Shown here piece after piece: positions 54,182-63,749 of a DNA stretch of 64,000 nt. This stretch comes from Thalassotalea litorea (GTDB lineage Bacteria; Pseudomonadota; Gammaproteobacteria; Enterobacterales; Alteromonadaceae). The position numbers and the translations under genes were made by a program. The notes beneath the pieces are model-generated. The model saw nothing but the letters and a program-made list of their open reading frames with translations. It did not search any database and had not been told where the DNA came from. The stretch lies in NCBI RefSeq assembly GCF_005843925.1, contig NZ_VCBC01000003.1, forward strand, positions 345,923-409,922. The letters are read 5' to 3'. Every line of letters starts with the position of its first letter. Within the stretch, counting starts at the first letter, position 1.

Positions 54182-56017
54182 ATGAAGAAAATATCTCTGC
54201 TAATTGCCAGCACACTGATGCTGTCCGCTACTGCCATTGGCGCTGAAAAGGCAAACAGCCCTGATAAAGACAGCACTATTGATAAAAGCACTATTATTGA
54301 TGATGTCACCGGTGAGCCGGTACAAATGCGAGAAGATGGAAGAGGTGACCGCGTTGTCGGTGCGCCTTGGGCTACTCGTTCTCCGGTGCTTGCGGTTAAT
54401 GGTATGGCGGCAACATCGCATCCGCTAGCGACCCAGGTTGCTATTGATATTCTGCAACAAGGTGGCACCGCCATGGATGCGGCAATTGCCGCAAATGCAG
54501 CGATTGGTTTGATGGAGCCAACCGGCAATGGCATAGGTGGCGATTTGTTCGCCATTGTCTGGGATCCGAAAACCGAAAAACTTCATGGTTTAAATGGTTC
54601 TGGGCGCAGCGCAAAAGGTCAGACGCTTGCGCAGTTAAAACAAAAAATTGGTGATGTTTCACAAATTCCTAACTGGGGTACACCGCCGGTTACGGTACCA
54701 GGTACCGTTGATGCTTGGTTTGCCTTGCATGAAAAGTTTGGCAAATTGGCAATGACAGAAAACTTAGCTCCTGCGATTCAATATGCCAGAGAGGGTTTTC
54801 CGGTTACTGAAGTTATCGCTTATTACATGGATATCTATCAAACGCGCTATGAAAAGCTATTCAAAGTAGGTGAGATTGAGGAGATCACTAATTATCAGGC
54901 CACGTTTCTGATTGATGGTAACGCGCCAGTTGAAGGCCAGGTATTTAAAAATCCAAATTTGGCCAATACCTTAGAAAAAATCGCTAAAGGAGGCCGTGAT
55001 GCATTCTATAAAGGCGATATTGCCAAAACCATGGATAGTTATTTTAAACGCATCGGCGGGCCACTTCGCTATGAAGATTTTGCCAGCCACTCCAGTAACT
55101 GGATAGATCCAGCTTCGGTCAATTATCGTGGCTATGATGTTTGGGAACTACCACCTAACGGTCAGGGTATTGCCGCGTTGCAAATGCTAACCGTTTTAGA
55201 AAACTATGATCTGAAAAGCATGGGCCATAACAGCGCCGATTACTTACATGTGATGACCGAAGCAAAAAAACTGGCGTTTGAAGACCGTGCCCGTTTTTAT
55301 GCTGATCCAGATTATCAAAAGATTAATCTCGATTATTTATTGTCAGAAAAGTACGGTAAAGAGCGCGCGAAATTGATTGATATGAAACGTGCTGCCAAAG
55401 AAGTGGAACACGGTGACCCTAAATTAATTGAAGGCGATACGATATATCTTACGGTGGCCGATAAAGATGGCATGATGGTTAGCCTTATTCAGAGTAATTA
55501 TCGCGGTATGGGCACAGGACTTGTCGCCGATGGCCTTGGTTTTATTTTCCAAAACCGTGGCGCTCAGTATTCATTAACTGAAGGCCACCCGAATGTATAT
55601 GCGCCAGGCAAGCGACCTTTCCATACCATTATTCCGGCGTTTATTACTAAAGATAATAAACCCTATATGAGTTTCGGTTTGATGGGCGGCGCAATGCAAC
55701 CACAAGGCCACGTGCAGATGGTTACTAATATTGTCGATTTTGATATGAATGTACAGCAAGCCGGCGATGCCGCACGTTTTCATCACAAAGGTTCAACCTC
55801 GCCAACCTGGGAAGGACGAATGAAGGACAGTGGTGTATTAGAGCTGGAAAGTGGCGTGAAAGCGGATGTAGTGAAAGCGCTGCAACAACGCGGCCATAAA
55901 GTGCATATCACTAGTGGTCCATTTGGTGGCTATCAGGCAATCTTAAAAGACCTTAAAACCGGCGTTTATCACGGCGCCAGTGAAATGCGCAAAGACGGTC
56001 AGGCTCAGGGGTATTAA
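54182..56017 (+). CDS. Gamma-glutamyltransferase family protein
   Basis: The ATG at 54182 gives a signal peptide of about 22 residues (MKKISLLIASTLMLSATAIGAE); the longer reading adds seven charged residues. The 611-aa precursor has the large-subunit pattern (MAATSHPLATQVAIDILQQGGTAMDAAIAANAAIGLMEP, GIGGDLFAIVWD, NGSGRSA) and the small-subunit start in GDTIYLTVADKDG, where Thr is the probable autocleavage site and nucleophile. The periplasmic enzyme cleaves gamma-glutamyl bonds such as in glutathione. It is monocistronic and ends in a terminator. Confidence 0.9.
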   Translation: MKKISLLIASTLMLSATAIGAEKANSPDKDSTIDKSTIIDDVTGEPVQMREDGRGDRVVGAPWATRSPVLAVNGMAATSHPLATQVAIDILQQGGTAMDAAIAANAAIGLMEPTGNGIGGDLFAIVWDPKTEKLHGLNGSGRSAKGQTLAQLKQKIGDVSQIPNWGTPPVTVPGTVDAWFALHEKFGKLAMTENLAPAIQYAREGFPVTEVIAYYMDIYQTRYEKLFKVGEIEEITNYQATFLIDGNAPVEGQVFKNPNLANTLEKIAKGGRDAFYKGDIAKTMDSYFKRIGGPLRYEDFASHSSNWIDPASVNYRGYDVWELPPNGQGIAALQMLTVLENYDLKSMGHNSADYLHVMTEAKKLAFEDRARFYADPDYQKINLDYLLSEKYGKERAKLIDMKRAAKEVEHGDPKLIEGDTIYLTVADKDGMMVSLIQSNYRGMGTGLVADGLGFIFQNRGAQYSLTEGHPNVYAPGKRPFHTIIPAFITKDNKPYMSFGLMGGAMQPQGHVQMVTNIVDFDMNVQQAGDAARFHHKGSTSPTWEGRMKDSGVLELESGVKADVVKALQQRGHKVHITSGPFGGYQAILKDLKTGVYHGASEMRKDGQAQGY

Positions 56018-56039
56018 TCTATACCACTGCTTATTTCGT

Positions 56040-56067
56040 AAAAAAGGCTGTGTTAAACAGCCTTTTT
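56040..56067. terminator. Bidirectional terminator between ggt-like and cti genes
   Basis: Arms AAAAAAGGCTG (56040-56050) and CAGCCTTTTTT (56058-56068 approx.) around TGTTAAA. T-runs on both strands serve the two convergent genes. Confidence 0.88.
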
Positions 56068-56098
56068 TGTGCGTGCCGGAAGCTGTGATTAAACAGGA

Positions 56099-58453
56099 TC
56101 AACGATTTTCCAGGCGGTTGTAATCAAAGTAGCCAAAGTTGATGATAGCTTGTTGCTGATAGGTCCGGTGTAGCTCATCACTGAATGCCCAGAACTTATT
56201 ATCGGTTCTTCTTACGCCAAACCTATCCAGCAGCTTTTCATAATCGGATTCGTTTTTCATTTGCCGGATCTGCTCAGTAAATTCTTCAATCTCGCTGTGG
56301 TCAAGTTTAAACAACGCATTCGGATGCGATGTCATCACCCCGTGGGCCATGGTCATGGTATCTTCATTTGAACGGCGACGGCCTTTTTCAGCAAAGATAT
56401 GAGAGATATTGCTATAGGCGTTATGGGATAACAAACTGTATATATACGGTGTGTCATCATTGCCCTGAACCAGAACCAGAGAAGCCTGCGGTAATATAGA
56501 GGCGGCAACACCGATAGAACGATTCAATGCCTTGATCTCTGATATGGCATTATCCGTTAACCCGGGATATACCGTATGAACCGTACTTTGTGCCGCACCA
56601 ACATGCTCTTTAATCATCCCTAGTAGCTCCGGCAAAGGTTCTGAGGTCTGGTATTTTATATGGGTTTCATGGGCGAAATTACTGCCATTTTGTATGTATT
56701 TTTCCACCGGACTTATCGAGCCTCTGTACCACTGTTCACGCACGGTTTTGCGATTGGCTTTGGGTAGTAAAGAGAGAAAGCTGGTCTCACCCTCCATCCT
56801 CAGAAAGTCCATATACACCCGACTATTTAACTGGTGACCCACATTGCCGTAAACATCGTAACCTGCGACCAGTAAATAGTGAATACGCTCGAACAGAGGG
56901 TAAGTGATCACCCACACCGTCTGTGGGTTTTCACCCACCAGGCCTTTAACAACACTAGCAGCATCGAAATGACGAAAGATGGTGAGCGCCACATTGTCAT
57001 TATTACCATCGCCATTCCAGAGTAAATCTAACGTTATCGGAAGCTGGCCTTCAAGGTGATTTTTAATGTACTCGGCCTTTACATCCAGGTATTCACGCTC
57101 AGCTTTGGCATATGCCAGCCAGTTTGTTGGCAGCGCATTACTATCCGCTTCCGCTGGCAGTTCCAATGTCGCCCTGGCTTTTTCCATAAACACTTCATCA
57201 TATTCTGGCAATTCGATATCAGGATTGGAAAACACCACCCAAAAATGATCATTAATCACATTCAACGCAATCTGGCCACGGCATACCGCCCCTTTGATAA
57301 ACTGCATAATGCTATATTGCGCCTCATCAAGCATAAAACGGTAGCGAGCATCCGTTGGCAATGCGGCAAAGGTAATAAATGGGTTGGAGGCATTTTTCGG
57401 CATATAATCAGGCAGTTTATCCACCTGATAATGTGGTTGATAGAACCAATCGTGCCACTTATCTTGACGTTCTTGTGTTAATGCAAATGGCATATGCAGT
57501 TTATCGACCAGAGTTTCTTGCAATGGCATTAAACGATAATAGACGCGGGCAACGTTAGGGTCGTCAAACGGACGGCGAGTGGCAATGATCTCTAGCGGTT
57601 TTCCTGGTGGCGTCTTTGAACGATAGAGTCGAAAGAATTGTGGCTGTTGGTCACTTTTCTCGGCCTCTGGAAAATATAAATGGGCAAGAAACAAATGCTC
57701 ATACAAGTAACGATTAACCAACTGATGTTTGTTTGAATCTTGATTAAAGTAGGCTTCCCATTCATCGACTTTTTGCTGCAGCGCATTGGCAAGTGAGTTG
57801 GAGCGATTGTCGGGAGTCCCCGCATTTACCCAGTCAATGAGTTGTTGATGCTCGGATTGACTAATGCCAGGCAGGGCATAAGGCATCCCCCATAATGGAG
57901 TTTTCTTCTGATACTTAGTGTGTTCCTCTTCGGTAGGACATTCGAGGCTCCGATTCAAACTCAGTTTAAAGCTGTCCGGTAACGTCTTGCTATTGGGTAA
58001 TGGGTGATCGCGTTTTTGCTGCAGCATTTTAACAAGCAGGCTTTGCAAAGGATCTCTCTTGCCTTCTTTGTTACCCTCGTTCAGAACTGGGTGAAAATCC
58101 ATTTCTCGCCATTGTTCTGTGGTTTGCGCATCTTCAAAGAGTCGGGTTGGGTCCGCGGCAAGAATACGTTCGCCTTGATAAACCGGGTCCTTATTCGCCC
58201 CCCTGGTGATCCCATCAAAGCTCCCCAGTTTTAATTGGCAGGGCGCATCATAACAACCATGACACACGACACAGCGCTTATCCAAAATGGGTTGGATTTG
58301 TTGCTGAAAGTCAATCTGGGTTGTATGTACTTGCGGTTGTTTAGCCGTTTTTGTGTTCAAGCTTTCCTGCGTTCCTGCCACAGAGGCAGAAAAGGGCGAT
58401 AGCGTTGTCAGGGCTAACAGGAGCAGGAGCACAGTCGCGCAGTGTTTTAACAT
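56099..58453 (-). CDS. cti: Fatty acid cis/trans isomerase
   Basis: A 784-aa periplasmic protein with a signal peptide (hydrophobic 7-25) and the cytochrome c-type haem motif CVVCHGC near residue 61, followed by a long Cti domain (NAGTPDNRSN, LYEHLFLAHLYFP, FFRLYRSKTPPG, YYRLMPLQETLVDKLHMPF, NVGHQLNSRVYMDFLRMEGE). Cti isomerises cis double bonds of membrane phospholipids to trans, making membranes stiffer under solvent, heat or other shock, without new lipid synthesis. It is monocistronic and opposite in strand to its neighbours. Confidence 0.93.
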   Translation of the reverse strand: MLKHCATVLLLLLALTTLSPFSASVAGTQESLNTKTAKQPQVHTTQIDFQQQIQPILDKRCVVCHGCYDAPCQLKLGSFDGITRGANKDPVYQGERILAADPTRLFEDAQTTEQWREMDFHPVLNEGNKEGKRDPLQSLLVKMLQQKRDHPLPNSKTLPDSFKLSLNRSLECPTEEEHTKYQKKTPLWGMPYALPGISQSEHQQLIDWVNAGTPDNRSNSLANALQQKVDEWEAYFNQDSNKHQLVNRYLYEHLFLAHLYFPEAEKSDQQPQFFRLYRSKTPPGKPLEIIATRRPFDDPNVARVYYRLMPLQETLVDKLHMPFALTQERQDKWHDWFYQPHYQVDKLPDYMPKNASNPFITFAALPTDARYRFMLDEAQYSIMQFIKGAVCRGQIALNVINDHFWVVFSNPDIELPEYDEVFMEKARATLELPAEADSNALPTNWLAYAKAEREYLDVKAEYIKNHLEGQLPITLDLLWNGDGNNDNVALTIFRHFDAASVVKGLVGENPQTVWVITYPLFERIHYLLVAGYDVYGNVGHQLNSRVYMDFLRMEGETSFLSLLPKANRKTVREQWYRGSISPVEKYIQNGSNFAHETHIKYQTSEPLPELLGMIKEHVGAAQSTVHTVYPGLTDNAISEIKALNRSIGVAASILPQASLVLVQGNDDTPYIYSLLSHNAYSNISHIFAEKGRRRSNEDTMTMAHGVMTSHPNALFKLDHSEIEEFTEQIRQMKNESDYEKLLDRFGVRRTDNKFWAFSDELHRTYQQQAIINFGYFDYNRLENR

Positions 58454-58727
58454 TGTATTTATCTATGGTCCGATTTGGCTAAGCGTTACTTTAGTTTCAC
58501 AAGTGCATTAAACGCTAACTGGGGCAATAACATTGCTGCAGTTTAACTAAGTGTAGACAACGCTGATAATTCCCGTGTTATCAAGCAATACATAAACGAG
58601 TTGGCAATGGCTAAACGGACGTTAAGGCAGAGCGAATGTACTGCTATCGATACAGAAAATCGTAGGCATGTTGTCTAATGGCCGCTATGATGCAATGAAC
58701 AATCATCACTGACAAAACAATCGATAG

Positions 58728-59441
58728 ATGGCACTGGAAACCAGAAGACTGGATAAGTTTCTCGCCGAGCACCTGCAACTTAACCGTCGCGAGGTTCGCA
58801 TATTGCTCGCTAGAAGGGCGGTAGCTGTAGACGATAAACCGGTGGTTGATAGGGATGTGTTAGTTAATCGCTTTTCGAAAATCACCCTAGACGGTAACGT
58901 ATTGCAAGCCAATGAACCGCGTTATTTTATGTTGCATAAACCTATTGGGGTCGTGTCTGCTACCACCGATAAGCAGCATAAAACCGTACTAGACTTGCTG
59001 CCTGTCACCGATAAACCCGGTTTGCATATAACAGGGCGCCTGGATTTAAACACATCGGGGTTATTATTAATTACAGATGACAGTCGCTGGTCCGAAGCCC
59101 TGTCTCATCCTGACAACAAAGTGACCAAACACTATCGGGTTACCCTGCAAAACCCAATAGATGAAAGCTATATTGAAGCATTTGCCAACGGCATGTATTT
59201 TCCCTTTGAAGATATTGTCACCCAACCCGCAAGGCTTAAGATTGTTTCCGACTACGAGGCAGACGTATGGCTAACGGAAGGTAAATACCATCAAATTAAG
59301 CGCATGTTTGGGCGCTTTCGCAACCCCGTTATAGCGCTGCATCGCATTAGCATCGGCGCCATTACGTTGGATAAAAACCTCGAGCCAGGTCAAAGCCGCC
59401 CTTTAAACAAGCAGGAAATTGCGTCAGCGGTTCCCAAATAA
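58728..59441 (+). CDS. Pseudouridine synthase, RsuA/RluB/E/F family
   Basis: A 237-aa protein: N-terminal S4-type RNA-binding segment (RRLDKFLAEHLQLNRREVRILLARRAVAVDD) and catalytic domain with the Asp in GRLDLNTSGLLL, YFMLHKPIGVVSAT, TKHYRVTL and EGKYHQIKRMFGRFRNPVIALHR. It isomerises a uridine in rRNA. The size and order best fit the RsuA type (16S rRNA U516), but RluE or RluF-like identity is possible without comparison. Confidence 0.88.
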   Translation: MALETRRLDKFLAEHLQLNRREVRILLARRAVAVDDKPVVDRDVLVNRFSKITLDGNVLQANEPRYFMLHKPIGVVSATTDKQHKTVLDLLPVTDKPGLHITGRLDLNTSGLLLITDDSRWSEALSHPDNKVTKHYRVTLQNPIDESYIEAFANGMYFPFEDIVTQPARLKIVSDYEADVWLTEGKYHQIKRMFGRFRNPVIALHRISIGAITLDKNLEPGQSRPLNKQEIASAVPK

Positions 59442-59697
59442 CGCAGCAGACGACATTTACGTATCCTTGCACGTACAAACCACGTACATGATTGAACATT
59501 TCCTATGGTATTTTTAAGATTTTTCTATCTGAAAGTTTTATTGTTGTGTTAGTAAGGTGTTAACAGAACTTTAATAAAATCATATTTCATTTTTTCATTG
59601 AGCAAACAAATCGTGAGACGTTTGAATTACTTTTACTTAATGTCATTATTCGATATTGTAGTGCGTGAAATAATAATTATAACCTTAAAGGATTGAT

Positions 59698-61611
59698 ATG
59701 AGATCGTTGCTCATGAGCTTAGGGCTGCTAGTTTTATTAGCATCTCAATCGGTAAATTCTGCACCGTTAACCTTTGCAGATTACGCCCAACTCCCAGAAA
59801 AAAGCATGATGCGGGTGTCCCCATCAGGAACCAAGCTTGCCTACCGTATGGCAAGCGAAGACCGTGACTTATTGATTGTTATGGATCTAACAACAGGTGA
59901 GATGATCCGCGCGGCCGATATCGCTGCAGTAAATCCCGATCACGTGTATTTTATTGACGAAGATCGTGTTGTCTTGATGGCATCGAATAATACTCGTATG
60001 TTTGGTTATCATGGGCGACATGACGTCAGCGCCGCGTTTTCCTTTAACCTAGAAACGGGAGACTTACATCAGTTATTAACTGCAGGTAAAGGCATTCATT
60101 CAGGACAAACGTCCGTCGGTAGTGTGGTAGGGATATCTCCGGATGGACGATATGCCTATATGCCAGCCTGGGATGATAAAAATAATTACAGCCTGTTCAA
60201 AGCGGATTTAAGTAAAAGACGCAGCCCTAAACGCCATAAAAAAGGCACTAATGATACCATCGATTTTTTTGTGGATGATAACGGCGAAATGCTTGCCCGG
60301 GAGCGCTTTAATAATAGAGCGAATTTACATCGATTAGAAGCATGGATCGACGATGAATGGGTTGAGATATTCCGAGAGGAGACGGATATTCGTCATGTCG
60401 GTTTTACTGGCATAACCCCAGATCAGAAAAGCATTGTTATGATTCGCCAGGATGGTGCCCATGGTCGCTGGGCGTATTATACCTTGTCTCTTGCCGATGG
60501 CAGTGAATCAGGACCATATTTTAGTAAAGAAGATCGCGATATTGAACACGTGTTAACGGATATTAATCGCGTGGTTTATGGTGTGCAATATTCCGGTTTT
60601 AAACCGAGTTATGAATTCTTTGATAAAAAATTAAACGCCAGAATGCGCGGTATTCAGGCTGCGCTGCCAGGATACGCGTTAGCAATTAATGACTATTCGC
60701 CTGATTGGGCCAATATCGTCATACACATGAGTGGCGAAGACAACTCTGGGCAATATCTACGATATCGGGGTGGTAAACTTGATTCACTCGGCATGGCTCG
60801 TCCTAAAATCACCCATGAACATGTGAATTTAGTGAAAGTTGATGCGTATGATGCCCGCGATGGACTCAATATTCCGACGTTATTAACGATGCCAAAAGGC
60901 GTAGAAGCGAAAAAATTACCAACCATTATGCTACCTCATGGTGGTCCTGAGTCCTATGACAAGATAGGCTTTCACTGGCTAGCCCAGTATTTTTCCAGTC
61001 AGGGATATTTGGTGATCCAGCCGCAATTTCGAGGCTCAGAAGGCTTTGGTCCAGAGCATTTGTTTAAGGGCCGTGGAGAGTGGGGTCGTAAGATGAATGA
61101 TGACCTTACCGATGCCGTGACCGAGTTTGCCAAACGTGGATTAGTTGATCCAGAGCGTGTTTGTATCGTTGGTTCGAGTTACGGTGGTTATGCCGCACTC
61201 GCCGCAGTGGCGTTCACGCCTGATGTATACAAATGCGCGGTATCGATTAATGGTCTTGCCGATATTGAGCGTATGATGAAACAGGAAAAGCGTGATTATG
61301 GTCGTCATCATTGGGTCGTTTCATATTGGGATAGGGTAATTTCTAATAAGAGCCTGGACGAAGATCATCTCGAAAAAATATCGCCGATAAACTTCGTCAA
61401 GGACATCAAAGCACCGGTGTTATTGGTTCATGGTGAACATGATTTGGTTGTTCCATATTATCAATCCGACAATATGTTTGATGAAATGGAGGATGAAGAT
61501 AAACAGGTGACATTTATTGAATTGGATGAAGGTGACCATGATATGTCGAATCCGAAAAACCGAGCCATAGCGCTCGAGGCTATCGATAAGTTTGTTAAAC
61601 AACACTTATAA
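59698..61611 (+). CDS. S9 family (prolyl oligopeptidase-type) peptidase
   Basis: A 637-aa exported protein (signal peptide of about 22 residues ending VNSA). The first 380 residues form a beta-propeller-like part; the C-terminal alpha/beta-hydrolase domain shows LPHGGPESYD, the catalytic Ser494 in GSSYGGYAALA, Asp582 in HGEHDLVVP and His614 in EGDHDMS. This is the acylaminoacyl-peptidase/dipeptidyl-peptidase-like group. It digests short peptides in the periplasm. It has its own terminator. Confidence 0.92.
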   Translation: MRSLLMSLGLLVLLASQSVNSAPLTFADYAQLPEKSMMRVSPSGTKLAYRMASEDRDLLIVMDLTTGEMIRAADIAAVNPDHVYFIDEDRVVLMASNNTRMFGYHGRHDVSAAFSFNLETGDLHQLLTAGKGIHSGQTSVGSVVGISPDGRYAYMPAWDDKNNYSLFKADLSKRRSPKRHKKGTNDTIDFFVDDNGEMLARERFNNRANLHRLEAWIDDEWVEIFREETDIRHVGFTGITPDQKSIVMIRQDGAHGRWAYYTLSLADGSESGPYFSKEDRDIEHVLTDINRVVYGVQYSGFKPSYEFFDKKLNARMRGIQAALPGYALAINDYSPDWANIVIHMSGEDNSGQYLRYRGGKLDSLGMARPKITHEHVNLVKVDAYDARDGLNIPTLLTMPKGVEAKKLPTIMLPHGGPESYDKIGFHWLAQYFSSQGYLVIQPQFRGSEGFGPEHLFKGRGEWGRKMNDDLTDAVTEFAKRGLVDPERVCIVGSSYGGYAALAAVAFTPDVYKCAVSINGLADIERMMKQEKRDYGRHHWVVSYWDRVISNKSLDEDHLEKISPINFVKDIKAPVLLVHGEHDLVVPYYQSDNMFDEMEDEDKQVTFIELDEGDHDMSNPKNRAIALEAIDKFVKQHL

Positions 61612-61647
61612 TTGTCAACCTATTCCAGAATGGGATAATTGAAATAG

Positions 61648-61678
61648 AAAAAGCCTTGCATGATCGCAAGGCTTTTTT
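61648..61678 (+). terminator. Rho-independent terminator of the S9 peptidase gene
   Basis: Arms AAAAAGCCTTGC (61648-61659) and GCAAGGCTTTTT (61666-61677) around a 6-nt loop, with T-run. It lies 37 bp after the stop. Confidence 0.92.
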
Positions 61679-61878
61679 GTGTCTGGAGAGTTATGGTTGG
61701 GTTCATCTTTGAAAGTGCATACATTTCACCGACAATACTTATTCACCTCCTGTTGAGCTATTGGTTCATTTACGGAGTTTCCCCGTTTAAATAACGCTTT
61801 ATTTTATCAACCGATTTAAAACCCCCATTGCCAAAAAATGTCAGATCGATATACTGCTTTTATTGGTAAGGCCACTTT

Positions 61879-61914
61879 ACAGGTGTAAGTGCTGATACCG
61901 GTGTAGATGCTAAT
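61879..61914. repeat. 18-bp imperfect direct repeat before the GH88 gene
   Basis: Units at 61879-61896 and 61897-61914 share most positions (ACNGGTGTANNTGCTNAT), and a partial third begins at 61915. The 390-bp gap 61612-62000 holds no other supported feature apart from the terminator. Confidence 0.6.
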
Positions 61915-62000
61915 ACAGGTTCGAGCATTTCACCGATGTTGGTGCCAACGGCTTAGCCGATGTGAGAAACTTCTTTAATGGATTGTATTTGGAAAAAGTA

Positions 62001-63662
62001 ATGAAACAAATTTATTTAGCTGCGGTTATTTCAAGTTGTGTAGGGCTGGTTGGTTGTGTGAAAGAAGACCAAAAAATCAAATCGGTTGAGTCTTCTGAAT
62101 CATTTACGGTTCAGGCAGCGAAAGAAAATCTGGTATTTGCTAAAGACCAATACCTGAAATTAATTGACCACGTGTCGAACCAGCGCCACCTGAATTTAAA
62201 ACCTGCATGTAAAGCTGATCCTGAGATGGTTTGTGTGCCGCGTTCAGAAGAGCATGATGGCATCTATATGGAGCAAAGTGAAAAGTGGACCAATGGATTT
62301 TTCCCAGGGGTGTTATGGAAACTATTGAGCTCGAAAGCGTATATTGATTCCTGGCAATCCGGACAGGAGCAAAAAATTTTCACAACGGCTAAGTATTTTC
62401 AGGAAACCTTATATTCTGAAGCGCATCGAAATTCTACCCATGACTTAGGGTTTATCCTATACGATTCTTTTGGTGAAGCGTTGGCTTATGATCAACTCGA
62501 TAGCGCGACGCGAGCCGATTACCTACAAGCCCTGGAAACGGGCCGAGCCACTTTGGCGACACGTTATACCGATGACAAAGGGTTAATTCGCTCGTGGGAT
62601 TGGCTCCCCAGAATGAAGATTGCCACGCTGGAAAATGGTGAGCAAATCATCGACCGCTATACCTTGTCTGACCCATGGACGTATCCGGTGATCATCGACA
62701 ATATGATGAATCTTGAGTTTTTGTTGGATAGCGAAAATATCCGTTATCATGAAATCGCGTTTAACCACGCGAAACATACCAGTATTAATCATTATTTTTA
62801 CGATGAAGCCGATGAGCAACAAACCTACCCATTGTCATACCATGTATTTGACTATGGCTCATTTAAACCGGGTAACTGGCAGGGTGTCGGTAATGTTTCT
62901 GCCTGGGCGCGAGGGCAGGGCTGGTCTTTATACGGTTATGTAACGGTTGTAGAAGCCATGGCAAAGTCTAACGTTGATCTGACGGACTATCCTGATTTTA
63001 ATGCCCATTTACAGCGCCTTTTTGGCAGTATCGAGCACCTTTTGGCAGACGATCCCATTCCCCATTGGGATTTTTTCGCGACGCGTGACAATGCATATCA
63101 ATATGCTGAAAATATATCCGAGCAGACAACCGTCTTTTCCGGCATATTGGGACTTTGCGACCGATTAATTGAAGACCACGTCAAACCGTATGTCGGCTAT
63201 CGGCCGATGACACTGCCGGCGTCTATGCTATCGGATGAATCAATCGACAGATTGCAGGGAAAAGTTAGCTGGTATGGTGAGCCTGTATTGCAGGGTGACA
63301 GTCTTGTGCCTTGCGGACGTGAACCTTATGCACAATCCCATGCTAAAATTCCAAGAGATACATCTGCGGCCGCGATATATGCCGCAGCACTGTACCGTTA
63401 TGCCACGTTTACCGGTAATCCTCAAGAGCAGCAAAAGTATGCGGCGCTTGCCGACCGGATTATGGCGGAGCTGACGGAAAACTATCGTACCGATCGTGCG
63501 AAAAATGGTCGTCCTCATAGCGTAGACTTTGGTTTTGTCCTCGCTGAAGCAACCGGTGATATGGGTAATGGCGGCGAAATCGACACCCCGATTGTTTATG
63601 GCGACTTTTACTTTATTGAAGCCAATATTCGTAAAATCGAATTCGAGCAATCGATAAACTAG
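62001..63662 (+). CDS. GH88-like unsaturated glucuronyl hydrolase, lipoprotein
   Basis: The ATG at 62001 is preferred because it gives a lipobox LVGC (Cys19); the longer reading adds 13 residues. The 553-aa product has the (alpha/alpha)6-barrel pattern of GH88/GH105: EKWTNGFFPGVLWKL, HDLGFILYDSFGEAL and YPVIIDNMMNLEFL with candidate Asp residues, NVSAWARGQGWSLYGY, and DTSAAAIYAAALYRYA. It removes unsaturated uronic acids left by polysaccharide lyases. No lyase gene is near it in the window, so the glycan (glycosaminoglycan, ulvan or other) is open. Confidence 0.88.
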   Translation: MKQIYLAAVISSCVGLVGCVKEDQKIKSVESSESFTVQAAKENLVFAKDQYLKLIDHVSNQRHLNLKPACKADPEMVCVPRSEEHDGIYMEQSEKWTNGFFPGVLWKLLSSKAYIDSWQSGQEQKIFTTAKYFQETLYSEAHRNSTHDLGFILYDSFGEALAYDQLDSATRADYLQALETGRATLATRYTDDKGLIRSWDWLPRMKIATLENGEQIIDRYTLSDPWTYPVIIDNMMNLEFLLDSENIRYHEIAFNHAKHTSINHYFYDEADEQQTYPLSYHVFDYGSFKPGNWQGVGNVSAWARGQGWSLYGYVTVVEAMAKSNVDLTDYPDFNAHLQRLFGSIEHLLADDPIPHWDFFATRDNAYQYAENISEQTTVFSGILGLCDRLIEDHVKPYVGYRPMTLPASMLSDESIDRLQGKVSWYGEPVLQGDSLVPCGREPYAQSHAKIPRDTSAAAIYAAALYRYATFTGNPQEQQKYAALADRIMAELTENYRTDRAKNGRPHSVDFGFVLAEATGDMGNGGEIDTPIVYGDFYFIEANIRKIEFEQSIN

Positions 63663-63714
63663 CGGGTAAAACGATAATCTAATAAGTCAGTCTAGCGCTG
63701 ATTCTTTAGAACAT

Positions 63715-63749
63715 AAGGCCGTGACCTATTGTATGGTCGCGGCTTTTTA
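63715..63749 (+). terminator. Probable terminator of the GH88 gene
   Basis: An imperfect hairpin (AAGGCCGTGACC against GGTCGCGGCTTTTT) with a following T-rich run, 53 bp after the stop. Confidence 0.55.
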
